In this document: positions 42,917-51,664 of the stretch, one piece after another
Layout of the letters: the number at the start of each line of letters is the position of its first letter
Position numbering within the stretch: position 1 is the stretch's first letter
From: Gemmatimonadota bacterium
GTDB lineage: Bacteria > Gemmatimonadota > Gemmatimonadetes > Gemmatimonadales > Gemmatimonadaceae
DNA length: 64,000 bases
Reading direction: 5' to 3'
Assembly (NCBI GenBank): GCA_016712265.1
Contig: JADJRJ010000027.1
Location: forward strand, 62,001 to 126,000
Program-made: the position numbers and the translations under genes
The notes under the pieces: generated by a model
The model's database searches: none
Seen by the model: the letters and a program-made list of their open reading frames with translations, nothing else
Told to the model about the DNA's origin: nothing

Positions 42917-43616
42917 CTAGCACCCGCTGATGCCCGCCATCGCTCCGCCCGACAGCAGGTTGTACGTTGGCACAATGCGCCATGCCTGGCCCACGCGCAC
43001 CATGGACAACACGGCTGGTGACACTGGGCCTCTGGCGGCCCTCCACTCGATTCGCCGCAGTCTCCGCTAATACGTACGCCCGGGCACTATCCGCCACCAG
43101 TGCCCCTAGTGTCCTCAGTCGAAAGAGATGCGCTTGGATGGACTCGAAGCTTCGTGTGTCGCAGCCGCGCTCTCGCAACATGCGACGGATCCGACTGGTC
43201 GGGTCCACCGCCTCCAACCATCGCGCCCCGGCCTCTTCAACCGTCAGGGCGAGCAGCGCCTCGAGGCTGCTGATTCCCGCATACTCGTCTGAGTAGTCGC
43301 GGAACCTGCGCTCCGGCCATCGCGCCATGTCTCGAATCCGCCATTCCGCGACGGCACGCGGCAACGTCGTGTCTGCGGCCATCAGGGACTCCACCGTTGG
43401 GCGGCTCATCGGCAATTCCGCTCGTGCATGCTGAATCCGCTCGCGAAGCCGCCGCCCGACCGCAGCAGAGTCGAGAAGGCGCGCCGCACCGGCCCAGTCG
43501 GCGCGATCGACCGCCGCGTAGAAGCTATCCGCGACCGCGCGCACCGCAGCCGGCTGCGCCTCGCCTCGCTGGCTTTGCCACGCGATCGCCATCAGCCACA
43601 CGACACGTACTCGCAT
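42917..43616 (-). pseudogene. exported helical protein, frameshift near the C-terminus (C15)
   Basis: ATG 43616; short signal peptide M-R-V-R-V-V-W-L-M-A-I-A-W and cleavage near G-E-A-Q. Helical domain of about 180 residues: V-A-D-S-F-Y-A-A-V-D-R-A-D-W-A-G-A-A-R-L-L-D opening is typical of small SnoaL/DUF-like helical proteins. Around 43010 the frame changes; the natural end W-R-I-V-P-T-Y-N-L-L-S-G-G stops at 42917. Function unknown. Confidence 0.62.
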
Positions 43617-43631
43617 GTCTCCTCTTGTTCT

Positions 43632-43765
43632 GCCTAACGCCCACGGTTCGCCCGCGGGCCATCAAATAGAGCCGTCGCACCCCGCGACGACCTCCCCTGT
43701 GATCTACTAGTCGCGGGGTGCGACGGCCAGCCCTCCGGCCCGCCGGGCGCAACCGTTTGTTATGC
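43632..43765 (-). other. attC site of cassette C14
   Basis: Boxes GCCTAAC (43632-43638) and GTTATGC (43759-43765), 134 bp. Confidence 0.92.
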
Positions 43766-44124
43766 TGCCCCGGGGGCGGCGACGCCCTGCGAGGCCGCCA
43801 CTGCCACCCGAGCGGCCCCGGGCACCTTCGACCGTGGCCTCGCGCGGACGGCCGCCCCAGGCACCGCTCGCGGTTGGGCACAGCGGGCCCCTGAGCGAGG
43901 CACCACACCGTGCAGTGGGACACGAGGTAACCCGCGCGAGTCGGTGGGGGCGACCAACGCCGCGGACACGGTTCCAATAGAACAGGGCGCGGGGAGCACG
44001 CGCAGGCCGGACTTCCGGTGGGCGTCGGCGTTTATGCGCGTGGCCCCGCGGCCGGTGCCGACAGCTTGATCGCCGTCAGACAAAAGAGATCTCGCCGGGG
44101 AGGCACTCACCACTCTCCCAGTCA
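43766..44124 (-). repeat. small cassette C14, alpha type
   Basis: Frame from the core ATG (M-L-T-G-R-V-V-S-A-S-P-A-R-S) runs unbroken for the full cassette and ends V-A-A-P-G-A-A at the attC TAA. This is the longest open alpha version (about 120 codons). Compare C8, C11, C24, C36, C38. Confidence 0.55.
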
Positions 44125-44260
44125 GCATAACGACCCGTGTTCTCGCGCGGGCCATCTAATTAGAGCCGCCGCACCCGGCGGCGGACCTTGCCTTACACTA
44201 TCAGCCGCCGGGTGCGGCGGCCAGCCCTCCGGCCCCGCCGCGAGCAACACACTGTTAGGC
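44125..44260 (-). other. attC site of cassette C13
   Basis: Boxes GCATAAC (44125-44131) and GTTAGGC (44254-44260), 136 bp. Confidence 0.92.
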
Positions 44261-44327
44261 AGAACGATGCCGCACCCTTGTCGCGTTCTCACCCACTCCT
44301 CCATCGTTCGCCCGCCTCGCCCCCTGC

Positions 44328-44650
44328 CTACGTAGGCTTCGGCAGCTCACGATACTCGCCGAAGCGCACGCCAGCCTGCGACGGCGACACCGGCCGCATG
44401 TGGCCGGAGATCCGGCCAGCTCGTGGTCCAGAGCACCCAGGATCGCAATGCGCCGCGTGCTCAGGTCCTGCTGATAGCGCAGATTCTTATCCGTCGTCAC
44501 GAATAGCTCGAAGCCCTGCGCTTCCGCAGCGCCGAGCAGGGCGCCGTTCTGGAGTGCGGCCCACCCGCGCTCGAACGCCGTCTCGACCTCATGCGCCCCA
44601 AACGACCGCCGGAGCGGTGCGGGCGTGCCCTGATCGAAGAGGATCCTCAC
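44328..44650 (-). pseudogene. DUF5615 PIN-like toxin, frameshifted copy (C13)
   Basis: GTG 44650, six bases after the antitoxin stop. N-terminal two thirds as in C54 (R-I-L-F-D-Q-G-T-P; V-T-T-D-K-N-L-R). Frame is lost near 44410; the family-like end (E-Y-R-E-L-P-K-P-T) stops at 44328. C13 and C54 carry different additional indels, so neither is intact as given. Confidence 0.68.
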
Positions 44651-44656
44651 ACCGCG

Positions 44657-44878
44657 TTACGCGGAGACCGCGAGGCTGCGGCTGGTGTGCTCAAGCACCG
44701 CGTCAACCTGCTCTCGCGTCACGCCCGGGAACCACTCCAGGAACTCGGCCACGGACGCACCGCCCTCCAAGTTTTCGAAGAGCGCACGGACGGGCACCCG
44801 GGTCGAGCGGAACAGCCACTCCCCGCTGACCTTCCCCGGAATCCGTTCGACGGCAGGACAGTCGTTCCAGTCGAGCAT
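44657..44878 (-). CDS. DUF433 antitoxin (C13)
   Basis: 73 aa, intact. M-L-D-W-N-D-C-P-A-V-E-R-I, then F-R-S-T-R-V-P-V-R-A-L-F-E-N-L-E-G-G-A-S-V-A-E-F-L-E and V-T-R-E-Q-V-D-A-V-L-E: the P-V-x-x-L-F variant of DUF433. Antitoxin to the downstream DUF5615. Confidence 0.85.
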   Translation of the reverse strand: MLDWNDCPAVERIPGKVSGEWLFRSTRVPVRALFENLEGGASVAEFLEWFPGVTREQVDAVLEHTSRSLAVSA

Positions 44879-45048
44879 AAGGTAAGTGTACCCGCGGCGG
44901 CTCGCCGACGGGAGGGCCTCCAGCCCGCGGGCGCCGGTCCCGATGACTGGCCTCGGCCACCTCCGAGACTGTGCCCGGGTTAGCTAGCTTGGTCCGCCCG
45001 CCACACCGCTCGCGACATGGTGGGAGGTGCGCCATTGCTCGCGTTGCT

Positions 45049-45178
45049 GCCTAACGACCACGCCTCTGTTGCGGACGCTCGTATAGAGCCCCCGCCCCGC
45101 GCGGCCCTCCCACCACAACCTGCCGCGCGGGGCGGGGGCACTCAAGGAGCGGCCGACGACAGCTGGCGATTGTTAGGC
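45049..45178 (-). other. attC site of cassette C12
   Basis: Boxes GCCTAAC (45049-45055) and GTTAGGC (45172-45178), 130 bp. Confidence 0.92.
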
Positions 45179-45204
45179 ATCACATCACCCTGAGCCAGCT
45201 CACG

Positions 45205-45639
45205 CTACCCACTCAGTGGCATCCGCAAGTGAAGCGACAGCACGGCCGGGACAACGTTGCATCCGTCTGTGCCAACCTGCACCGACGTGAGGATGAGGGC
45301 TGCATACGGCGGGCGGGTTACTCGCACCGTGTAGGTCCCCTCCCGACCCGCAGAGTTCGGCGTGGCGAGCCGTTGGGCGTTGAGGTCAGGTCGGTTGGGT
45401 GGCACGGACACCGAGTCGCGAAACGCACCGTCTTGTAGCACGAGCGTCGCTCCGGAGCCGATGTACTCCTTCGTGACCCAGTCCTGCACAGTCACCACGA
45501 CCGCCGGCCGGGGATCCAGCTCGCAGAGCGGCTGACGAAACCCGACGGCCTCATCCGAGGCACAGCCAGCCAACAGTAACCCGCTGAGTGCGGGTACGCA
45601 GCGACATCGCGAGGACAGCCAAAAGACGCACATGCGCAT
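45205..45639 (-). CDS. lipoprotein with regulatory-like beta domain (C12)
   Basis: 144 aa from ATG 45639 (AAAGGAG upstream; the second ATG 45633 is better spaced). Signal peptide ends L-L-L-A-G-C lipobox. Mature part: V-V-V-T-V-Q-D-W-V-T-K-E-Y-I-G-S-G-A-T-L-V-L, Y-T-V-R-V-T-R-P-P-Y and I-L-T-S-V-Q-V-G-T-D-G-C-N-V strands, like a transthyretin/CarboxypepD-reg fold. Intact partner copy of C58. Upstream 45640-46077 (438 bp) repeats the C58 leader and holds no assured gene. Confidence 0.72.
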   Translation of the reverse strand: MRMCVFWLSSRCRCVPALSGLLLAGCASDEAVGFRQPLCELDPRPAVVVTVQDWVTKEYIGSGATLVLQDGAFRDSVSVPPNRPDLNAQRLATPNSAGREGTYTVRVTRPPYAALILTSVQVGTDGCNVVPAVLSLHLRMPLSG

Positions 45640-46077
45640 GGCTCCTTTCAAACACGGCCTGCCGTCAGGACACCTCGGATGGGCGCACTGCCACGCGCCC
45701 TTGATCAAGAGCAATACTGCCCTGACCGTGGGTTCGCGCAAGAGGGTACCGGCGCGCGGGCATCTTCCTTTCGGCCATTTGGGCGACCAACGGGTCAGAC
45801 CCTCGTATTGGGGTGCCGAGCGGCGGTCAGTCCGTCCTGAGGCGCGCATCCGGTACCGCCAGGGGGTCGCGCCCGTCTGCGGTGCAGGAGCCCGACGAGA
45901 CGCACCGCGCAGGACACGCGACTGTCCACCAGGACGACATTGCCGGCCATCTTGCAGCGAGCCGCGGTGGTAGCATGTAGGCTTGCCCGCTGATCATTGG
46001 TAACCAGGGAGCCAAGCAGCGGTCTTCGAGAGAGGGCGCTTCTGGCGACCGCGTCAACCGCGATGGCTCCTGTGAAT

Positions 46078-46211
46078 GCCTAACGCCCACGGTTCGCCCG
46101 CGGGCCATCAAATAGAGCCGTCGCACCCCGCGACGACCTCCATTGTGATCTACTAGTCGCGGGGTGCGACGGCCAGCCCTCCGGCCCGGCGGGCGCAACC
46201 GTTTGTTATGC
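46078..46211 (-). other. attC site of cassette C11
   Basis: Boxes GCCTAAC (46078-46084) and GTTATGC (46205-46211), 134 bp. Confidence 0.92.
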
Positions 46212-46570
46212 TGCCCCGGGGTCACCGGCGCCCAGCGAGCCGAACGCCGCCGCCCGGTTGGCCCCGGGCACCTTCGACCGCCGCCGGACCGGGAAGCCCG
46301 CCGCATGAACCGCACCTCCCGCCGGCGAAGTGGGACCCGAGCGAGGCAGTGCCCTCTACAGTGGGACGCGAGGTAACTCCGGCGAGCCGGTGGGGGCGAC
46401 CAGCACCCCGAGCACGGTTGCCATGAAGCAGGCCGCGGGGAGCACGCGCGGGCCAGCCTCCCAGTACTCACCAGCCTTCATGCGCGTGGCCGCGCGGCCG
46501 GTGCCGACAGCATGATCGCCGTCAGACAAAAGAGATCTCGCCGGGGAGGCACTCACCACTCTCCCAGTGA
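46212..46570 (-). repeat. small cassette C11, alpha type
   Basis: Core ATG frame M-L-T-G-R-V-V-S-A-S-P-A-R-S-L-L-S-D-G-D-H-A-V-G continues through R-V-L-P-A-A-C-F-M-A-T-V-L-G-V-L but hits a stop at 46356, unlike C14. Left 100 bases diverge from other alpha copies. Confidence 0.5.
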
Positions 46571-46706
46571 GCATAACGACCCGCGGTTCGCCCGCAGGCC
46601 AGAATACAAAGCCGCCGCACCCCGCGACGACCCTGCCCTGTGATCTACTAGTCGCGGGGTGCGGTGGCCAGCCCCACGGCCTGTCGGGCGCTACCGCTTG
46701 TTATGC
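46571..46706 (-). other. attC site of cassette C10
   Basis: Boxes GCATAAC (46571-46577) and GTTATGC (46700-46706), 136 bp. Confidence 0.92.
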
Positions 46707-47024
46707 TCCCGCGGGGCCGCTGACGCTGAGCGAGCAGCCCGCCGCCCCTCCGTTCGGCCCCGTGCACCCTCGACCGACGCCAGGTCTCGGCCGGACGCGA
46801 GCGGCGCCGCTCCTCACCGACCACCTTGGTACCCGAGGCACTCCCTCCCGCCGGGCACCCCCCGAGCACCGTGTTCAACCGGCGGCCGCGTTATCCGCTG
46901 GTGACGGTTGCTCCCGCTGTGCTGTGTGGACGTAGCGGATAACGCGGTCGCGACCCCGCCGCCGGTGGTGCTGTTGAGAACAACAGCGCGACAACTCAAG
47001 GAAGCGCCACCACTGCCCCAGTGA
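46707..47024 (-). repeat. small cassette C10, beta type
   Basis: Third beta copy; its right-hand 60 bases diverge from C19 and C56 (the core ATG frame is altered), but the hairpin and left half are conserved. Confidence 0.55.
46886..46947. repeat. conserved hairpin, copy in C10
   Basis: 13-bp arms CCGCGTTATCCGC (46886-46898) and complement (46935-46947), 36-nt loop. Confidence 0.75.
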
Positions 47025-47117
47025 GCATAACGTTTCGGTTCAAATGCAGCCGCTTCGATCAAGCGAGCGTAGCGAGCACTCAGTACCGCGGCTGACTTTT
47101 GCAACCGTTTGTTATGC
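47025..47117 (-). other. attC site of cassette C9 (short type)
   Basis: Boxes GCATAAC (47025-47031) and GTTATGC (47111-47117), 93 bp. Confidence 0.92.
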
Positions 47118-47993
47118 CGCAACGTTCGACGCAGCATGTCGCAATGAAGTATGGAACAGGAACGGCAAGTGGTGCCAGCCCCATACTGCCTCGGCAATCG
47201 TACCGGAAAGTGTCACCGCCCGGCCGACAAGGCTTCGTGCTTTGAGGAAGTCCTCGCGGGTGAGGAACAGTTGAAGCTCGCGCACGTTGGTCCGCACTGA
47301 CCTGTCCGCAGAGCCATGTCGCACACAGACGGGTCGCGTGACTCGAAGGACAATCACCGAATCCGGTTCGTCGCCCTTCGCCAGACTTTCGTAGTTCGGG
47401 CGACCTGGATATACGCGCGCAATCACCTGCCCCTCCAGTCGCACGCTGTCAGTTTCGAGGGCGATGCATGGCGCACCATCGTCGCTCTCACCCCTCGGCT
47501 GTTCCGCCGGTTCGCGCCCTAGCGACGCCGCGGCTGAAGCTGAATCCGGTACTTCCAGAGGCGCCGGAGGGATCCGTTGGAGCGCTCCTTCGATGTCTAA
47601 CGGCTGGCCCCGCAGGTAGCTGCTCCATAGATCGAGCACGATCCCCGATGCGTCGTCCGGGTGAGGGTGACCGCGCTGCCTCAGATACTGCATGACTTCA
47701 CGTCCCGCTGACTCCCGCAGAAACCCGTTTCGCAGAAACAGCCCCAACGAGAAGTGATACTGCCAAAGGGACTCGGGGAGCACCGCTCTAAGACGCTCCC
47801 GTTCAGCGGGCTCGACCAGGGAATCCAATGAAACGAACGCTTGCCGAAGGCTGCTAACCGGCAGCCGCGCGTCGCTGAGCTGCACCCCGGTCAGCTGGGA
47901 GAAGTCGTCGTCGATCGGCCCCCACAACTGCCAGCCGACGAGCAGCACAGCCAGAGATGCACCCGCTGCGAGAACGCATGCCCTTCTCTTCAT
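47112..47993 (-). CDS. membrane-anchored protein with DUF6794- and DUF4431-like parts (C9)
   Basis: 293 aa from ATG 47993. Basic start then one transmembrane helix (V-L-A-A-G-A-S-L-A-V-L-L-V-G-W). Residues about 60-130 contain L-P-E-S-L-W-Q-Y-H-F-S-L-G-L-F-L-R-N and H-P-D-D-A-S-G-I-V-L-D, the DUF6794 pattern; the C-terminal part (V-R-L-E-G-Q-V-I-A-R-V-Y-P-G-R-P-N-Y-E, then V-T-L-S-G-T-I) resembles DUF4431. The fusion is unusual. Stop TAA in the attC box. Probably periplasmic; function unknown. Confidence 0.68.
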   Translation of the reverse strand: MKRRACVLAAGASLAVLLVGWQLWGPIDDDFSQLTGVQLSDARLPVSSLRQAFVSLDSLVEPAERERLRAVLPESLWQYHFSLGLFLRNGFLRESAGREVMQYLRQRGHPHPDDASGIVLDLWSSYLRGQPLDIEGALQRIPPAPLEVPDSASAAASLGREPAEQPRGESDDGAPCIALETDSVRLEGQVIARVYPGRPNYESLAKGDEPDSVIVLRVTRPVCVRHGSADRSVRTNVRELQLFLTREDFLKARSLVGRAVTLSGTIAEAVWGWHHLPFLFHTSLRHAASNVAA

Positions 47994-48023
47994 TGCGGAT
48001 CTAGTGGCCCGGCTCAAGTTGCG

Positions 48024-48156
48024 GCATAACGCCCACGGTTCGCCCGCGGGTGATCATATAAAGCCGTCGCACCCCGCGACGACCTTGCCTGTGATCTACT
48101 AGTCGCGGGGTGCGGCGGCCAGCCCCGACACCCGCGGGCGCAACCGTTTGTTATGC
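48024..48156 (-). other. attC site of cassette C8
   Basis: Boxes GCATAAC (48024-48030) and GTTATGC (48150-48156), 133 bp. Confidence 0.92.
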
Positions 48157-48514
48157 TGCCCCGGGGGCGGCGACGCCCGGCGAGACCGCCACTGCCACCC
48201 GATCGGCCCCGGGCACCCTCGACCGTGGCCTCGCGCGGACGGCCGCCCCGGGCACCGCTCACGGTTGGGCACAGCGGGCCCCGAGCGAGGCACCACCCCG
48301 TGCAGTGGGACCCGAGGTAACGCGAAGGAGTCGGTGGGGGCGACCGACGCCGCGGACACGGTTCTTATAGAACAGGGCGCGGGGAGCACGCGCGGGCCGG
48401 AATTCCGGTGGGCGCCGTAATCAATGCGCGTGGCCCCGCGGCCGGTGCCGACAGCATGATCGCCGTCAGACACAAGAGATCTCGCCGGGGAGGCACCCAC
48501 CACTCTCCCAGTCA
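48157..48514 (-). repeat. small cassette C8, alpha type
   Basis: Close to C24. Core ATG frame M-L-T-G-R-V-V-G-A-S-P-A-R-S-L-V-S-D-G-D-H is open to the attC but ends out of the A-A-P-G-A-A frame. Confidence 0.5.
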
Positions 48515-48607
48515 GCATAACGTTACGGTTCACCTGCAGCCGAACAGATAGAGCGCGCGAAGCGCGCGCTCAATAGCTCGGCTGACTGGTGCAACCGACT
48601 GTTGGGC
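48515..48607 (-). other. attC site of cassette C7 (short type)
   Basis: Boxes GCATAAC (48515-48521) and GTTGGGC (48601-48607), 93 bp. GTTGGGC core matched by GCCCAAC at 49855-49861. Confidence 0.92.
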
Positions 48608-48617
48608 AGCCGCGCTC

Positions 48618-49192
48618 TCACAGGCCGATGACCCGATTCCAGTCGCTAATGTACATATAGAGGCGCTGGAACTCCATAGCAGGAGCATGCGATTGTGCGC
48701 GATGAAGTTGCGCGCCTTCTCAAGCTCTTCCATCCGCTGCTTAATCCAGTGCTGCGTGGGGACAATGTCCTTGAAATGGTCCCACTTGGCAACGATGATC
48801 TGCGCCAGGTGACCGAAATCAATGAAGCCGAGGTGGTCGCTCTTCTCGCCCTCCAACCACGTGTCCTTCATGGCCGCCTCGCGTCGGCTCTCCGCTTGCT
48901 CCCTGATCTTCGTGGGGAGCTGATTCTGCCAATCAGGTCCTTCCTTCTCTTGGAGGGCCTCACGTATGAAGTCTCTGATCTCATTCTCGAAGCAGAAGAG
49001 AACCGCATAAAGACGCGCCATTTCGAGGGCTTGGTTACGGCGAGCCACTCCGAAGGGGGCGAGGGCCTCCCGAAGAAGATTCTCTTCCGCCTCAGTGGCA
49101 TTGCTGCCGATCTGGATGCCGGCCTTGCGAAAGACCTCGGCTTCGGCTTCGAACATGAGCCCGCGAAACAGGAAGTCGCGCACGTCCTTCAA
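48618..49192 (-). CDS. Swt1-type HEPN domain protein, frameshift in the last 25 residues (C7)
   Basis: About 190 aa from ATG 49192, overlapping the DUF5343 stop. HEPN motif R-N-F-I-A-H-N-R near the C-terminus. After it, the given frame reads into the attC, whereas one frame over gives M-E-F-Q-R-L-Y-M-Y-I-S-D-W-N-R-V-I-G-L and a stop at 48618, matching C59 (S-D-W-I-K-Q-V-G). So a one-base indel near 48680 is likely. Putative RNase effector. Confidence 0.73.
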
Positions 49193-49794
49193 AAGAGATG
49201 CTCCTTCAGGGACTTGAAGATTGCATTGTAGACCTCTACGTCCTTCGTCGCAGGCAGGTGGATCTGGATGTTGTAATGAAGGGTTGCACCCTTCTCGACG
49301 TAGCCTGTGATGTCGTTCTTGCCCTCGTTCTTGAGCGGCGGGACCGTCGGAGGAACCTCGGCGGGGGTGGCCTTCGCGCGCAGATCAGCGTGCGTGAGGA
49401 GCCCCAGGAACGTCTTGGTCATCAGGCCAGCGACGTTGTCACTCACGTTGTGGAAACTCTTGAACTTTCCTTCGATGGCAGCCTTGTCGGAGGATGACGG
49501 ATGTTCTTTGATCAGGAAGAGGTCTCCGTATGCATCGCGCAAGGCCTGCGCAAGCACCGTCTTCGAACGCGAGTGGTCGCGATAGTCGTGATACCGCTGG
49601 GTCGGTACCCCATCGGCCGTCAGAAAGCCGAGGGCCTTGAATAGCGCGATGAAGGCTCTGTCGTTGGTCGAACCAAAGCCCCAGTCTTTCAGCAGCTGCT
49701 GCGTGAATCGTTCAGGCGCCTGACCATCTCGGATCTTGCCGAGAATGTCGCCGATGCGATTGGTCGGAAGCACGTAAGCGTTCGCTAGTCCCAC
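49189..49794 (-). CDS. DUF5343 protein (C7)
   Basis: 201 aa, intact. G-L-A-N-A-Y-V-L-P-T-N-R-I-G-D-I-L-G-K-I, D-W-G-F-G-S-T-N-D-R-A-F-I, Y-H-D-Y-R-D-H-S-R-S-K-T-V-L-A-Q-A-L-R, F-H-N-V-S-D-N-V-A-G-L-M-T-K-T-F and a C-terminal I-Q-I-H-L-P-A-T-K-D-V-E-V-Y-N-A-I-F. DUF5343 has winged-helix-like segments and may sense or restrain the HEPN partner. Same gene order as C59. Confidence 0.8.
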   Translation of the reverse strand: MGLANAYVLPTNRIGDILGKIRDGQAPERFTQQLLKDWGFGSTNDRAFIALFKALGFLTADGVPTQRYHDYRDHSRSKTVLAQALRDAYGDLFLIKEHPSSSDKAAIEGKFKSFHNVSDNVAGLMTKTFLGLLTHADLRAKATPAEVPPTVPPLKNEGKNDITGYVEKGATLHYNIQIHLPATKDVEVYNAIFKSLKEHLF

Positions 49795-49854
49795 AGTGGC
49801 TCTCCTCTGCGTCTTGGTGCGGCGCTGCGATGAATGTCGTCACGATCTAGGTCT

Positions 49855-49990
49855 GCCCAACGTCCCACGCTCTCAGGCGGGGCCTCTCATAAAGCCGCCG
49901 CACCCGGCGGCAGCCCTTGCCTTTACACTATAGGCCGCCGGGTGCGGTGGCCAGCCCTCCGGCCCCGTCCTGAGCTGCGTGTTGTTATGC
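49855..49990 (-). other. attC site of cassette C6
   Basis: Boxes GCCCAAC (49855-49861) and GTTATGC (49984-49990), 136 bp. Confidence 0.92.
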
Positions 49991-50032
49991 CGTACGCGCA
50001 GCTTGCTGGTCGCTTGTCACCTTTGTGGAATG

Positions 50033-50608
50033 CTACCTGGCCTGCCAGAGAACGAGGTCAAGCTTCTTCGTGGCGGTCAGCGCTTCGCCGCCGAGGGCGT
50101 CGTCGAATTGTCGGATGAAGGCACGACCTTCCCGTGTAGCGAGAAAAGTGGCGAACAGATCGCGAAGCTTCGAATGCACGTCTGTGGCTCGCTGGAGCCG
50201 GGTGGCGGCGTCTCCGTAGGTTGCAAGCCGCAGGTGGACATTCTTCAGCACCAGCTGATCGATCACTGGCTGAGCAGGATCGAGTGTTGCTACGAGCTTG
50301 CTCGCGAATGAGGCTTCCACGCGACCAGTCGCGGCGTGGAGGTCCCGGATCACTTGGTCGAACTGCACACCCCGCTCCTTCCGCTCTTCGAACAGGCGAT
50401 AGAGCGCCGTGCGCCATGTTGCCGCGCGACGTACCCGATAGTAGCCGTTGAAGGTTCGTTGGAACGCCTCATCGACGGACACATCGCGCCGTAGCGCCTC
50501 GCGCTGCAACCATCGATACTTCGCGATTGCGGGCTCGAGTCTCCCGAGCGCTCGCGCGATCGTAGGCTGCGTCAGGACGATCGCTGGCGTTCTAGGTGTC
50601 GGCTTCAT
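50033..50608 (-). CDS. conserved hypothetical protein (C6)
   Basis: 191 aa from ATG 50608. Helical N-terminus, F-Q-R-T-F-N-G-Y-Y-R-V-R-R, then E-A-S-F-A-S-K-L-V-A-T-L-D-P-A-Q-P-V-I-D-Q-L-V-L-K-N-V, a pattern of small conserved hypotheticals often found alone in genomes. No signal peptide; no function known. Confidence 0.6.
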   Translation of the reverse strand: MKPTPRTPAIVLTQPTIARALGRLEPAIAKYRWLQREALRRDVSVDEAFQRTFNGYYRVRRAATWRTALYRLFEERKERGVQFDQVIRDLHAATGRVEASFASKLVATLDPAQPVIDQLVLKNVHLRLATYGDAATRLQRATDVHSKLRDLFATFLATREGRAFIRQFDDALGGEALTATKKLDLVLWQAR

Positions 50609-50620
50609 GTCAGGCGATCG

Positions 50621-50755
50621 GCATAACGTCCATGGCTCACAAGCGGGCGCTCCTATCAAGCCGTCCCGCCCGCCGCGGAACCTCGCCTTAGCATATCAGG
50701 CGGCGGGCGGGGCGGCCACCCCACGGCGCCCGGCTTGTGCAGCCATTTGTTAGGC
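50621..50755 (-). other. attC site of cassette C5
   Basis: Boxes GCATAAC (50621-50627) and GTTAGGC (50749-50755), 135 bp. Confidence 0.92.
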
Positions 50756-51070
50756 CTCAGCCTTTCGGCGGCGGCGCCGCCCGCGCTCGGACGCCACCCG
50801 CTCCGACAGGTACACCTTCAGCAGCGATTGATAGGGGACGTCACGCTGATTCGCCTGCACCTTCAACTCCTCCAGCAGGTCGGCCGGCAAGCGGAGCGAG
50901 ATCGTCTCCGTGCTGGGCTTGAGGCCCGGCAGCCGCACGCGGCGCGCCTGACTCCAGTCGACGTACTCCGTCGAGTCATGCGTCGCCCAAAACGCCCGCT
51001 CGGCATCCTCCGACGCAAACCGCGGCACCGGCCGGCGCTTACTCGTCGCTCGCTTCTTCGGCTCGCTCAT
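50750..51070 (-). CDS. brnA: BrnA-type antitoxin (C5)
   Basis: 106 aa, identical to C30. D-S-T-E-Y-V-D-W and ribbon-helix-helix L-P-A-D-L-L-E-E-L. Stop TAA in the attC box. Confidence 0.88.
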   Translation of the reverse strand: MSEPKKRATSKRRPVPRFASEDAERAFWATHDSTEYVDWSQARRVRLPGLKPSTETISLRLPADLLEELKVQANQRDVPYQSLLKVYLSERVASERGRRRRRKAEA

Positions 51071-51362
51071 AGACCCTCCGTTCCCGTCGATTCATGTCCC
51101 GAGCCGATAGCACCCGGATCAGGCTCCCGCGCAGGGTGAACACCAGAAACAGCCGCCGCTCGCCGGCCGTGCGGCCGAGCACGTAATACCGGGCCTCCGA
51201 CGCCGAGTGTTTCGTGTCCGCGACCACCACGAGCGGATCCCGGAAGAAGACCTGCTCCGCCTCCCCCGGGCTGACGCGATGGCGCGCCCAGAGCTTGGGC
51301 GCATTCCCGTCATCCCAGTCGAAGCCGTCGCACCGCGCCAGGTCGTCGTAGACATCGGCCAC
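51039..51362 (-). CDS. brnT: BrnT-type ribonuclease toxin (C5)
   Basis: 107 aa from GTG 51362, identical to C30. An extra G at about 51365 removes the upstream in-frame ATG present in C30. Confidence 0.88.
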   Translation of the reverse strand: MADVYDDLARCDGFDWDDGNAPKLWARHRVSPGEAEQVFFRDPLVVVADTKHSASEARYYVLGRTAGERRLFLVFTLRGSLIRVLSARDMNRRERRVYERAEEASDE

Positions 51363-51489
51363 AGGGAAGGTATACGATACTCATATACGGCAGCGCAAGC
51401 CCCCGGCCTGGAGGTCTGCGCGGCCACGGCCGACGGCGCCTGCGGATCTGAGGTGGGGAGGCCTGACGATCCCGAGCCCTCGCGCTGAG

Positions 51490-51624
51490 GCCTAACGTCC
51501 ATGGCTCACATGCGGGCGCTCATATCAAGCCGTCCCGCCCGCCGCGAACCCCCGCCTTACGGTATCAGGCGGCGGGCGGGACGGCCAGCCCTCTGCGCCC
51601 GTCTTGTGCAGCCATCTGTTAGCC
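51490..51624 (-). other. attC site of cassette C4
   Basis: Boxes GCCTAAC (51490-51496) and GTTAGCC (51618-51624), 135 bp. Confidence 0.92.
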
Positions 51625-51630
51625 CGCCCC

Positions 51631-51659
51631 TTGCCAGTATGTCAGCTCTGACATATGTT
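51631..51659 (+). promoter_or_regulatory. promoter and operator of the C4 higBA operon
   Basis: TTGCCA (51631-51636), 17-bp spacer, TATGTT (51654-51659). The palindrome TATGTCAG-CT-CTGACATA (51638-51655) fills the spacer and touches the -10, an ideal place for HigA autorepression. The toxin ATG (51665) lies at the predicted start of transcription. Confidence 0.72.
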
Positions 51660-51664
51660 CCGCC

